DNA from: JAEUUM01 sp038326165
Lineage (GTDB): Bacteria; Bacteroidota; Bacteroidia; Chitinophagales; Saprospiraceae
Reading direction: 5' to 3'
Assembly: GCA_038326165.1 (NCBI GenBank)
Contig: JBBQJT010000053.1
Coordinates: 1-26,343, forward strand
DNA: 26,343 bases
Shown: one piece after another, positions 1-7,806 of the stretch
Layout: each line of letters opens with the position of its first letter
Numbering within the stretch: the stretch's first letter is position 1
Notes under the pieces: model-generated
The model's database searches: none
What the model was told of the DNA's origin: nothing
The model's input: only the letters and a program-made list of their open reading frames with translations
Made by a program: the position numbers and the translations under genes

Positions 1-336
1 GCAACTGGATTTCCTTATTACGATTTTGATAAAATGGAGGCCTACCTGAATTGCTTCCGGTATTTCATGAAAAACACACGTGGGATCCGCAGGATTGGAT
101 CAGCAGCCTTGGATCTGGCTTATGTGGCCGCTGGAAAATTCGATTTCTTTTGGGAATATAAATTACAAACTTGGGACATAGCTGCTGGCACCCTTTTGGT
201 GCAAGAAGCAGGTGGAATAGTCAGCGAAATTGATGGAGGAGATCAGTTCTTAAAATCCGGACATTGTATAGCCAGTTCGCCCCAACTCCATCCTGAAATT
301 CTCGAGATAATCAAGACGGCTTTTGAAACGAACTAA
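1..336 (+). CDS. Inositol monophosphatase family protein, C-terminal part (5' end outside window)
   Basis: The reading frame is open from the first base, so the gene starts upstream and only about the last 111 residues are seen. Members of this family are Mg2+-dependent sugar-phosphate phosphatases (myo-inositol monophosphatase, SuhB, CysQ-like) acting in the cytoplasm. The visible part has the family's C-terminal signature: a RRIGSAALDLAYVAAG stretch, then FFWEYKLQTWDIAAG, where the Asp of WDIAAG is the metal ligand of the second metal-binding motif, then the LLVQEAGG strand. It ends at a TAA, and a consensus promoter for the next gene overlaps its last codons. The exact substrate cannot be told. 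The family call is strong. Confidence 0.93.
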   Translation, partial: ATGFPYYDFDKMEAYLNCFRYFMKNTRGIRRIGSAALDLAYVAAGKFDFFWEYKLQTWDIAAGTLLVQEAGGIVSEIDGGDQFLKSGHCIASSPQLHPEILEIIKTAFETN

Positions 337-352
337 ATAGTCATTATATTTG
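322..352 (+). promoter_or_regulatory. Bacteroidota-type promoter upstream of the broken beta-barrel gene
   Basis: A TTTG at 322-325 lies exactly 19 nt before TATATTTG at 345-352. This matches the Bacteroidota primary-sigma consensus (TTTG, 19-21 nt, TAnnTTTG) without mismatch. Transcription should start near 358, giving a leader of about 18 nt before the ATG at 376. Confidence 0.65.
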
Positions 353-375
353 ATCACATATAAGCTGCTTGAAAT

Positions 376-1110
376 ATGAGAAACTTGATAATTGCGCTGC
401 TATTGATCGCAATTGGTGGTCAATTAATTGCCCAATCAAAATAAGCTATCAAGCCTGTATATTGTATCACTACCAATGTATTCTCTGGGTTAAGAAAGAC
501 TCAAGATATCAACTTGAATTTTCATGTTCTGCAGGGGACAAATGATTTTTCCATAGGTTTGGACTATCCATTTGCAAGCAGAGTAATACCTGCTAATAAA
601 ATTGATACCGAAGTATTGGCCCCCGATGGGTTGGCCTTTAAGCTTAATTTGACCTGGAGAAAATTCTTTGGCAGCAAATCCAACAGATATTATGGGCTTG
701 CAGAGCTTAAGTACCACAATAGTGATTGGATATATACCAAAATGGGTGTAGAAATTCCAATAACTGGAGGTGGATTTGGGTTTTCTTTTCCTCCTCCCAA
801 AAGTGGTTATCGAGATAGATTCAATGTATCCTTGCAGAAATTTGTACCCGCCTTGGGTCTGGGTATTCAATCAAATTTTGCCGGTCCATTTTTTATTTGT
901 TGTGAAATTAAAGCAGGATATGCCTTTATCACGCAAGCAAAACAGCAGTATTTGGATAGAGAAACATCGATTACTTCCGAGCAAGGTAAAGGCTTTCAAC
1001 TTGTATTATTCCCAGATGGCTTTGCACAGCAAGGCACTTATGCCCTAAATGTTGGCAGTCAAAACAGTTTCGTTGCACAAATGAGCATACTTGTTGGATA
1101 TAAATTTTAA
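376..1110 (+). pseudogene. Outer-membrane beta-barrel-like protein, interrupted by an in-frame TAA after the signal peptide
   Basis: From the ATG at 376 the frame encodes a classic signal peptide (MRNLIIALLLIAIGG, then QLIAQ, with a likely cut after A-Q), but a TAA at 442-444 stops it after 22 codons. The same frame then stays open, with no shift, to the TAA at 1108-1110. Downstream residues alternate polar and hydrophobic in amphipathic strands and end in ILVGYKF, the terminal aromatic residue typical of outer-membrane barrels. A continuation from the TTG at 514 would lack the export signal. One substitution would restore a protein of about 244 aa. A recent nonsense mutation is the simplest reading; a sequencing error or readthrough is possible. 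The upstream promoter is intact. No specific family is recognised. Confidence 0.6.
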
Positions 1111-1172
1111 GATTGATGCTTTTTCACTAAAATATCAGATGCTTTGTTGACTATGAAATATCAAATTGCTTT

Positions 1173-1703
1173 TCACTTCACCACCATAATCTCATCAATA
1201 TCTCGACCCAATCCATCATAATCTAGTCCATATCCTACCACAAATCTGTCATCTATTTCAAATCCTACAATCGTATTTTCAAATTTTGGAGCATGTGGTT
1301 TTTGCAACAAACTTACTATATGAAGTTGCAGCGGATTCTGTTTCTGAAGTTGTTCGATGATCGCTTCTAAGGTGGCTCCGGTGTCTATGATGTCTTCAAC
1401 GATCACGATATTCTTGCCTTCAATATTCAACTTTTCAATCCCGGAAAGTTCTAGGTTTCCACTGCTAGTAGTGCCTCGATAGGAGGAGGCTCTGATGAAT
1501 CCGAGCAAGACTTTCACTTGCATTGCTCTAACCAAGTCAGCAGTAAATATGAAGGCACCATTCATGACACATATCATGAGTGGTGGCTCGGATCCTATAT
1601 GCAGGGCATCCAACTGCAAAGCTATTTCATTGACCCTTTTTTTTATCAGTTCCTTTGGCAAGAGGGTTTCGAACTTTAAATCTTTGATTGTTTTGGTCTT
1701 CAT
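1173..1703 (-). CDS. hpt: Hypoxanthine phosphoribosyltransferase
   Basis: This is a purine-salvage enzyme that joins hypoxanthine or guanine to PRPP to give IMP or GMP in the cytoplasm. The type I phosphoribosyltransferase PRPP loop is clear as IVIVEDIIDTGATL (about residues 99-112), with the paired acidic ED residues. The SSYRGTTSSG flexible loop precedes it and VGYGLDYDGLGRDI closes the active site, as in Hpt. The product is 176 aa, the usual size. The ATG at 1703 is chosen because it lies 1 nt after the stop codon of the upstream M28 peptidase gene; an in-frame ATG at 1727 would overlap that gene. The two genes are almost certainly co-transcribed with translational coupling. Confidence 0.95.
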   Translation of the reverse strand: MKTKTIKDLKFETLLPKELIKKRVNEIALQLDALHIGSEPPLMICVMNGAFIFTADLVRAMQVKVLLGFIRASSYRGTTSSGNLELSGIEKLNIEGKNIVIVEDIIDTGATLEAIIEQLQKQNPLQLHIVSLLQKPHAPKFENTIVGFEIDDRFVVGYGLDYDGLGRDIDEIMVVK

Positions 1704-1704
1704 C

Positions 1705-3123
1705 CTATTCCAATCCGTACTTGTCAATCAAATAAATCACTGAAGCTATTAACGCTGTGCCTAAAGCAAGCTCTCTTTGATTCACGGAGGAGATTCTGTC
1801 TCTCGAAGTATGGTGATAATCAAAATAACGCTGCGAATCTGGTCGCAAGCCCATCATAAAAGTTCCCAATGGTTTCAATGTGCTGATATCGGCACCTGAT
1901 CCTCCCTTGGTGATGCGCATATCATAGGGCTCAAGCAAATCATTCCAAGCATTCATCTTTTTGAAGCGTTTCAGAAAAACGGCGTCGTCCCCTTCACATG
2001 AAATTCCTCTTGGTGTAAAACCACCGGCATCTGATTCCAAGGCCACAATATGTTTTTCAGTTGAATTTTTGGCATATTCCCCATAAGCTTTGCCACCTGC
2101 CAATCCGTTCTCCTCATTCATGTACATGATAGCCCTGATGGTATGCTTAGGTTGGTAACCCACTTCTTTGAAAAGTCGCAGCACGTCAATGGATTGTACG
2201 CAGCCTGCACCATCATCGTGAGCACCACCACCAAGATCCCAAGAATCCAAATGACCCCCCAAAACCATGATTTCATTGGGATTACTGCTGCCTTTTATTT
2301 CACCAATTACGTTATGTGAAGCTGCGTCCGGAAGTCGTCGGCAAGCACATTTTAGAAAAACTTGAACGGAGCCCATTCTTATTTCTTTTGACAACAATTC
2401 TGCATCACGTGTTGAGATTGCAATGGCTGGTATGGGTGTCTCGTTGTCATCAAATTGTGTTGTTCCAGTATGAGGGTATTCGTCAATTTGTGTTGTCATT
2501 GACCTGATCAATGCAGCAACAGCTCCCTTTCGCATTGCTTTTTGGGGACCAAATACCCGCTGATCTACTGCCCCTCCATAAGCCTGAAATGTTCGCAGTT
2601 CAGTACGTGACATGGGTCTATTGAAGAACACGATTTTCCCTTTTACAAAATCTGCAGGCAATTTTTCGAGCTCTTCAAGGCTTTTCACCTCTATCACCAA
2701 AGCTTGTATACCCTTTGAGTTGGTTGCGCCTGAGTAACCCAGAGCACAGGCATTCAACTTGATTTTTTTGCCAGAAGGGGATTTGATGATCTTTACTTCT
2801 TCTTTCTCGCCTCTTTGCCAAACTGGAACCTGACAATTCTGGAGCCAGGTTCTGCTCAGATTCAGAGTATCCATTACCATTTTGGTATATTGGACTGCCT
2901 TAGCAGCATTGCTTGAACCGGAGAGTCTGCCGCCTATGTTTTCGGACAAATGTTCCAGCCACAGATACGCTTGGTCACTAGACAGTGACTTATCAAACAA
3001 AGATTTTATAAACAAAGCATCATCATCGGTATATCCTTCCTGCGCATTTACCGTATAATTCATGCTAAGTGGCAACAAGCAAAAGCCCAATTTAACCAGT
3101 ATGTGTCCCATTCTTCTTTTCAT
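1705..3123 (-). CDS. Secreted M28 family zinc metallopeptidase
   Basis: A predicted exported aminopeptidase or carboxypeptidase of the M28 family (472 aa from the ATG at 3123; an ATG at 3162 would add 13 residues before the signal peptide). It begins MKRRMGHILVKLGFCLL, a basic plus hydrophobic signal peptide ending near VNAQ. A PA-like insert region (about residues 140-255) precedes the catalytic domain. The co-catalytic zinc ligands are visible: GGHLDSWD (His291), HDDGAG (bridging Asp about 304), MNEEN (Glu337/338), ESDAGG (Asp365) and YHHTSRD (His437/438). No T9SS tail is present, so it is probably periplasmic or surface-lipid independent. It reads directly into hpt and is divergent from aspS. 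Confidence 0.92.
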   Translation of the reverse strand: MKRRMGHILVKLGFCLLPLSMNYTVNAQEGYTDDDALFIKSLFDKSLSSDQAYLWLEHLSENIGGRLSGSSNAAKAVQYTKMVMDTLNLSRTWLQNCQVPVWQRGEKEEVKIIKSPSGKKIKLNACALGYSGATNSKGIQALVIEVKSLEELEKLPADFVKGKIVFFNRPMSRTELRTFQAYGGAVDQRVFGPQKAMRKGAVAALIRSMTTQIDEYPHTGTTQFDDNETPIPAIAISTRDAELLSKEIRMGSVQVFLKCACRRLPDAASHNVIGEIKGSSNPNEIMVLGGHLDSWDLGGGAHDDGAGCVQSIDVLRLFKEVGYQPKHTIRAIMYMNEENGLAGGKAYGEYAKNSTEKHIVALESDAGGFTPRGISCEGDDAVFLKRFKKMNAWNDLLEPYDMRITKGGSGADISTLKPLGTFMMGLRPDSQRYFDYHHTSRDRISSVNQRELALGTALIASVIYLIDKYGLE

Positions 3124-3173
3124 GACCCGAAGATAAGAACATTTGCTTGTAGAACTGGCCAAGTTAGTTCTGC

Positions 3174-3181
3174 TATATTTG
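3174..3181 (+). promoter_or_regulatory. -7 promoter element for aspS
   Basis: TATATTTG matches the Bacteroidota -7 consensus exactly and sits 37 nt before the aspS ATG. No TTTG lies at the ideal 19-21 nt upstream (the nearest TTG, 3147-3149, is 24 nt away), so only the -7 half is well supported. Confidence 0.45.
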
Positions 3182-3218
3182 CATCTTGAAATTTTTTTAT
3201 TTGACTTGAAATAATTTT

Positions 3219-4985
3219 ATGTTTCGTACACACACCTGCGGAGAACTCCGTATGAATCATTTGAACCAAGAGGTAACTTTATCCGGATGGGTAGATATTG
3301 GAAGGGATCTTGGCGGATTGACATTTGTTGATCTTCGAGATAGATATGGCATTACTCAGCTGACTTTCAATATGGATAACAATTCTGAAATCTGCCTGCG
3401 AGCCAGAAAACTGGGCAGGGAATTCGTTATTCAAATAATAGGAATAGTTAAGGAGCGCAGCAGCAAAAATGCCAACAGGCCCACAGGTGATATCGAGATA
3501 GATGTTCAGGATCTAAAAATTCTGAACGGATCCAAAGTTCCCCCATTCACCATCGAAGAAAATACAGATGGTGGCGAGGACGTGCGCATGAAATACCGGT
3601 ATCTCGATTTGCGCAGACCCAATGTTCAGAAAAACATCATCTTCCGTTCAAATCTTGCAATAGAATCACGCAAGTACATGGCCAATCAAGGTTTTATTGA
3701 AGTGGAAACTCCCGTTCTGATCAAGAGTACTCCAGAAGGCGCAAGAGACTTTGTTGTTCCAAGCAGAATGAACCCCGGTCAATTTTATGCATTGCCGCAA
3801 TCTCCTCAGACCTTCAAGCAACTTCTGATGGTAAGTGGATTCGACAAATACTTCCAAATCGTGAAATGCTTCAGAGATGAAGATCTTCGCGCTGACAGGC
3901 AGCCTGAATTTACGCAGATAGATTGTGAAATGTCTTTTGTGCATCAGGAAGATATCTTAAATACTTTTGAAGGGCTGACCCAGTACTTATTTCAAGAAAC
4001 CCTCAATATTGCATTACCAGAGTTTCCTCGCATAAAATACGATGATGCCATGCGCTTGTATGGATCAGACAAACCCGATATCCGTTTTGGGATGGAATTT
4101 CATGACATCAAATCACTAACTACCGACAGACAATTCCCAGTATTTGATCAAGCTGAGGCTGTTTTGGCAATTGCTGCTCCCAATGCTGCAATTTTTACGA
4201 GAAAGCAGTTGGACGAGTTAACAGAATGGATTAAAAGACCACAAATAGGTGCCAAAGGACTGGTATATGTACGTTGTGAGGAAGATGGCAGCTTCAAGTC
4301 CTCGGTTGATAAATTTTATGATCAGGAGGCACTATCCAAATGGGTAGCTGCATGTAAGGCTCAAAAAGGTGACTTGATATTGGTACTGTGTGGTGAACTC
4401 GAAAAAACTCAAAAGCAATTGGGAGAGTTACGCCTTGAAATGGGCAACAAACTGGAGTTGAGGGATCCTAAAGTTTTCAAGCCACTTTGGGTATTGGATT
4501 TTCCATTGCTGGAATGGGATGAAGATTCAGCAAGATTTTTTGCCATGCACCATCCATTTACTTCACCCAAGCCAGAGGATATCGAAAAGATGAGTTCATC
4601 CGATCAGGCCGTATTAAAAGGTATTCGTGCAGATGCGTATGATTTGGTGATCAATGGCGTTGAAATAGGTGGAGGTTCCATCCGTATCCATGATCGGGAT
4701 CTGCAATCACGCAATTTTACCCTGCTGGGCTTCACCCCTGAAAGTGCCGAAGAGCAGTTTGGCTTCTTGTTAGGAGCATTTGAATATGGCGCACCACCAC
4801 ATGGAGGTATCGCCTTTGGTTTCGATCGGTTGTGCTCAGTTATGAATGGTCAGAACAACATTCGCGATTTCATTGCTTTCCCTAAGAACAATCAAGGAAA
4901 AGATATGATGATTGACGCACCTTCCAATATTGAAGAAGGGCAATTGAAGGAACTGAGTTTGCAGTTGCGCAAATCTGAATCATAA
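3219..4985 (+). CDS. aspS: Aspartyl-tRNA synthetase
   Basis: Class IIb aminoacyl-tRNA synthetase charging tRNA-Asp in the cytoplasm. The 588-aa length is that of full bacterial AspRS. An OB-fold anticodon-binding domain fills about residues 1-105 (LSGWVDIGRDLGGLTFVDLRDR). Motif 1 is at about 158-178 (GFIEVETPVLIKSTPEGARD), motif 2 at 218-240 (FRDEDLRADRQPEFTQID, catalytic Arg219) and motif 3 at 530-538 (GIAFGFDRL, Arg537). The bacterial insertion domain (GAD) lies between motifs 2 and 3, followed by FFAMHHPFTSP. A -7 promoter element lies just upstream, and the YkgJ-like gene follows 41 nt downstream, likely in the same transcript. Confidence 0.98.
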   Translation: MFRTHTCGELRMNHLNQEVTLSGWVDIGRDLGGLTFVDLRDRYGITQLTFNMDNNSEICLRARKLGREFVIQIIGIVKERSSKNANRPTGDIEIDVQDLKILNGSKVPPFTIEENTDGGEDVRMKYRYLDLRRPNVQKNIIFRSNLAIESRKYMANQGFIEVETPVLIKSTPEGARDFVVPSRMNPGQFYALPQSPQTFKQLLMVSGFDKYFQIVKCFRDEDLRADRQPEFTQIDCEMSFVHQEDILNTFEGLTQYLFQETLNIALPEFPRIKYDDAMRLYGSDKPDIRFGMEFHDIKSLTTDRQFPVFDQAEAVLAIAAPNAAIFTRKQLDELTEWIKRPQIGAKGLVYVRCEEDGSFKSSVDKFYDQEALSKWVAACKAQKGDLILVLCGELEKTQKQLGELRLEMGNKLELRDPKVFKPLWVLDFPLLEWDEDSARFFAMHHPFTSPKPEDIEKMSSSDQAVLKGIRADAYDLVINGVEIGGGSIRIHDRDLQSRNFTLLGFTPESAEEQFGFLLGAFEYGAPPHGGIAFGFDRLCSVMNGQNNIRDFIAFPKNNQGKDMMIDAPSNIEEGQLKELSLQLRKSES

Positions 4986-5026
4986 ACTTGATATTTTGCC
5001 AAGCTAAAATTGACTGACATACCCAA

Positions 5027-5527
5027 ATGAAATCCCACTTGCTTCAATACCTTGCCAAAGCAGGAGCCGCCCGAAAGCAATTCAAAAAACTGGACAAAAA
5101 GTGGAATAAGCTGAGTCGGGATGAAAGTGACAACTTGTTTCTTGAAGCGCATGAGGAGGTATTCGCCAAAGTCGATTGTTTGGATTGTGCGAACTGCTGC
5201 AAAACTACAAGTCCGATAGTACGGGATGAAGATCTCGAATTATTGGCTAGAAATTTCAAGATGAAGCCAGGAGATTTCATCAAAAGATACCTCAGATTGG
5301 ATGAAGACAGTGATTTTGTTTTTACCACTGCCCCGTGTCCATTTCTGGGAGATGACAACAAGTGCAAGGTTTATGATTTTCGTCCAAAAGCTTGCCGCGA
5401 ATACCCACATACGGACCGAAAGCACATCAAACAAATCATGAATCTAACCCTGACCAATACAACAGTGTGTCCGGCAGTGGTCCAGATACTTGAAAGGGTG
5501 AACGATTCTTTGAATTTGATAAAATAA
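5027..5527 (+). CDS. YkgJ/UPF0153 family cysteine-cluster protein
   Basis: A 166-aa cytoplasmic protein with the cysteine pattern of the YkgJ family: CLDCANCC at residues 51-58, then CPFL (Cys104), CKVYDFRP (Cys113) and KACREYP (Cys123). These probably bind zinc or an iron-sulfur cluster. The biochemical role is unknown for most members. The N-terminal 45 residues are a charged helical segment without cysteines. It is 41 nt after aspS on the same strand and is probably its operon partner, although no functional link is established. Its stop codon lies within the T-tract of the opposite-strand terminator. Confidence 0.88.
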   Translation: MKSHLLQYLAKAGAARKQFKKLDKKWNKLSRDESDNLFLEAHEEVFAKVDCLDCANCCKTTSPIVRDEDLELLARNFKMKPGDFIKRYLRLDEDSDFVFTTAPCPFLGDDNKCKVYDFRPKACREYPHTDRKHIKQIMNLTLTNTTVCPAVVQILERVNDSLNLIK

Positions 5528-5558
5528 AAAAGTCAGGTAAGCTTTAACCGACCTGACT
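5521..5558 (-). terminator. Intrinsic terminator of the minus-strand RNA
   Basis: An 8-bp perfect stem (AGTCAGGT 5531-5538 with ACCTGACT 5551-5558, 12-nt loop) is followed on the minus strand by TTTTTTATTTT. On the plus strand no T-run follows the stem, so it works in the minus direction. It ends against the YkgJ-like stop codon. Confidence 0.75.
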
Positions 5559-5723
5559 GCTGCGTCCACGGGATTATCTATTTGGTGTTTGGCGCTGTTA
5601 CTCGCCTTGAGAAAATAGAATGGACTTGTTGAGTCACCGTATGTTTGTTGAGGTGACAGTTTAAATCGGTCGGGAAATGTGGTGTAAAACTTAAATCGGT
5701 GTGCAGTATGTAACTGCGTAAGG
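5531..5723 (-). ncRNA. Candidate structured non-coding RNA (about 190 nt), family not identified
   Basis: No conserved open frame is seen here, but a -7 promoter (TATATTTG, minus strand, 5736-5729) points into the region and a strong intrinsic terminator ends it. Between them several stems can form: GCAGT/ACTGC (5703-5717), GTCACC/GGTGAC (5633-5657), and a nested rod of GTCCA/TGGAC (5564-5568 with 5621-5625), CTATTT/AAATAG (5578-5583 with 5613-5618) and GGCG/CGCC (5591-5594 with 5603-5606). Size, orphan position and rod shape would fit a 6S-like regulator or another housekeeping RNA. I see no SRP tetraloop motif and no tmRNA tag. Identity is inference; the promoter, stems and terminator are seen. 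Confidence 0.5.
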
Positions 5724-5728
5724 ATATG

Positions 5729-5758
5729 CAAATATACAATGTTAGCTGAATGTTAAAA
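5729..5758 (-). promoter_or_regulatory. Promoter of the minus-strand candidate RNA
   Basis: On the minus strand TATATTTG (5736-5729) is a perfect -7 element, with TTTT (5758-5755), one mismatch from TTTG, 18 nt upstream. The start would be near 5723, with no coding gene downstream before the terminator. Confidence 0.5.
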
Positions 5759-5934
5759 GCAGTCTTTCAATTTTTTTTAAACATTTTCTAGTTATATATG
5801 TAAGCTCTTCAAATAATAGTTGTTAGATATTATAATTAATTTTTATATGTTTAATATAGGGACTTAAGTTTCAGTTATAAACTTGGTTTTTTTACGATTA
5901 GTGGAGTGACATATACCAAAAATTCAGGATTGAA
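5737..5934. other. AT-rich intergenic stretch without a gene
   Basis: This lies between the candidate RNA promoter and the acyl-CoA synthetase stop. A weak hairpin (ATTCA 5922-5926 / TGAAT 5931-5935) followed on the minus strand by TTTTT could end the synthetase transcript, and a 6-bp AAGTTT/AAACTT hairpin (5866-5884) is followed by a plus-strand T-run. Both are short. Nothing else is seen. Confidence 0.35.
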
Positions 5935-7755
5935 TCACTTGTACATTTCAGTAATTTCAGAAGCATGGTTTTGTAATACCACTCTCCTTTTGAGTTTCAT
6001 GGTTGGGGTAAGTTCTCCTGCAGTCCCGTCCGATTTGGTCATTTCCCACGGTGCCGCCAACAACTTGAATTTTTTGATTTTTTCAACTTGGCTCAATGAC
6101 TCATTGATTTCATTGATCATTCTTTCATATCTGGCTAGTACTATTGGGTTTTTGATCGCTTCGACATTGGTCGTATATGGAATGGCTTTGCGAGCGCACC
6201 AGGACACCAATGTTTCAAAGGAAGGAACTATCAAAGCCGAAACAAACCGCTGTTGATCGCCAATGATCATTACTTGTTCTATCAAAGGTTCCTCCTTCAA
6301 CTTGCTTTCAATAGGGGCTGGTGCAACGTATTTGCCACCACTGGTTTTGAGCAGCTCCTTTTTCCGATCCGTTATTTTAAGAAAAGGGATCCCTTTGTCC
6401 TTATAAACAAATCGGCCAATATCGCCAGTTCGCAGCCAATCCTTTCCATTGACATGAAATGTGACCTGACCTGTGGCTTCCTGATTCTTATAGTAGCCCA
6501 GCATTCTATTGGGACCTGACATGATCAGCTCTCCTTCACCATCGGTTATCTGATCATTGTCGTCCAATATCAAAACTTCCACATCTTGCAACAATCTTCC
6601 TACAGTGCCCAGCCATGCTGCATTGTTCTCAAATCCATTGACTGAAATGCCCGGAGCCGCTTCAGTTAATCCATAAGCTTCACGTACTGGAATTCCTGCC
6701 GCACAAAATGCGCGAATTACTTTAACTGGACACGGAGCAGAACCAACCGCTATTCCTTGGACATTGCCACCCAATGCTTCCCTCCACTTTTTGAAAACCA
6801 ATTTGTCGGCAATCTTGAATTGCAATTGCTGCCAGAAGGAAAGTTTGCCATCGTATTCAAATCGATCTGTCAATCTGATTGCCCAGAAAAAAACAAGTTT
6901 TAATGGCAAGGGCAGCGACAAACCTTTGTTGTAAATTTTGTCGTAAACTTTCTCCAACAATCGAGGTACAGCCGTGAAAAACACAGGTTGAACTTTCTTC
7001 AAATCTCCTTCATCTCCTCCCAAATTGTCAGTTCCAGTAAAATAAACTTGTGCGGAATTGTACATATATGCAAGCGTTGCTACACGCTCAAAAATATGAC
7101 AGAGTGGCAAAAAACTCAATGTTCGCGCATTGGCAGGAACAGGAATTCTTTGTGAAAGGGGCAGAACATTGCTAATGATATTGTAATGACTGAGCATTAC
7201 GCCTTTTGGCTGACCGGTTGTACCACTTGTATAGATAATAGTTGCCAAGTCACTTGGATCAATTTGTGCAATTGTCTTATTGAATTCCTCCTCATCGGCT
7301 TGAAGCAAAAGACTTTTCCAGCTTTCGCAACGCGGTTCATCAAAGAATGAATAAATCAATAAAGGCCTACCCAATTGCAGCCCTGTTTCTTTGACCTTAT
7401 CATACAGGTCTCCGTCGCCTACAAAACATACTTTGACTTCGGCCTGATCAAAAATGAATGCATATTCCTGACTTGAAATAGTGGGATATACCGGTATGCT
7501 GATCACCCCAATCTGAGCTAATGCCATGTCCAGAATCACGTATTCTGGGATGTTTTGATAGGCAACTATCGAGACTTTGTCACCTTTTTGAATACCGGTG
7601 GACAATAGTCCGTGGCCCAATTGACGTGACAATTCAACCATTTCATGTGTAGAATAAAACTTCCAACCGCCATTGACCCTGGATCCAAATGATTTTTCCA
7701 AGGGTGCGTTCTTTAGCTGATGATACAAGAAGTCAAACGTTCGTGTGATGTTCAT
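5935..7755 (-). CDS. Long-chain fatty acid--CoA ligase (AMP-forming)
   Basis: A 606-aa adenylate-forming enzyme that activates fatty acids to acyl-CoA through an acyl-AMP intermediate, at the cytoplasmic face of the membrane. The ATP/AMP signature is YTSGTTGQPKG (residues 175-185). Further family motifs are YGLTEAAP, the DWLRTGDIG motif with the ribose-binding Asp, and DRKKELLKTSGGKYVAP with the hinge and catalytic lysine. The long form with the FFTAVPRLLEKVYDKI segment matches the bacterial FAA1/FadD15-like subfamily rather than short acetyl-CoA synthetases. The ATG at 7755 follows the protease stop by 51 nt on the same strand, so co-transcription is possible but not required. Confidence 0.94.
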   Translation of the reverse strand: MNITRTFDFLYHQLKNAPLEKSFGSRVNGGWKFYSTHEMVELSRQLGHGLLSTGIQKGDKVSIVAYQNIPEYVILDMALAQIGVISIPVYPTISSQEYAFIFDQAEVKVCFVGDGDLYDKVKETGLQLGRPLLIYSFFDEPRCESWKSLLLQADEEEFNKTIAQIDPSDLATIIYTSGTTGQPKGVMLSHYNIISNVLPLSQRIPVPANARTLSFLPLCHIFERVATLAYMYNSAQVYFTGTDNLGGDEGDLKKVQPVFFTAVPRLLEKVYDKIYNKGLSLPLPLKLVFFWAIRLTDRFEYDGKLSFWQQLQFKIADKLVFKKWREALGGNVQGIAVGSAPCPVKVIRAFCAAGIPVREAYGLTEAAPGISVNGFENNAAWLGTVGRLLQDVEVLILDDNDQITDGEGELIMSGPNRMLGYYKNQEATGQVTFHVNGKDWLRTGDIGRFVYKDKGIPFLKITDRKKELLKTSGGKYVAPAPIESKLKEEPLIEQVMIIGDQQRFVSALIVPSFETLVSWCARKAIPYTTNVEAIKNPIVLARYERMINEINESLSQVEKIKKFKLLAAPWEMTKSDGTAGELTPTMKLKRRVVLQNHASEITEMYK

Positions 7756-7806
7756 CTTTAAATACAGGTTTGATGGAAGTTAATCTCGGTTTTTTATTTT
7801 ATGAAA

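Noticed and set aside
5531..5723. SRP RNA or tmRNA identity for the minus-strand RNA
   Set aside because: No GGAA-type SRP tetraloop with the AGCAGC internal loop, and no tag-peptide reading frame or tRNA-like ends.
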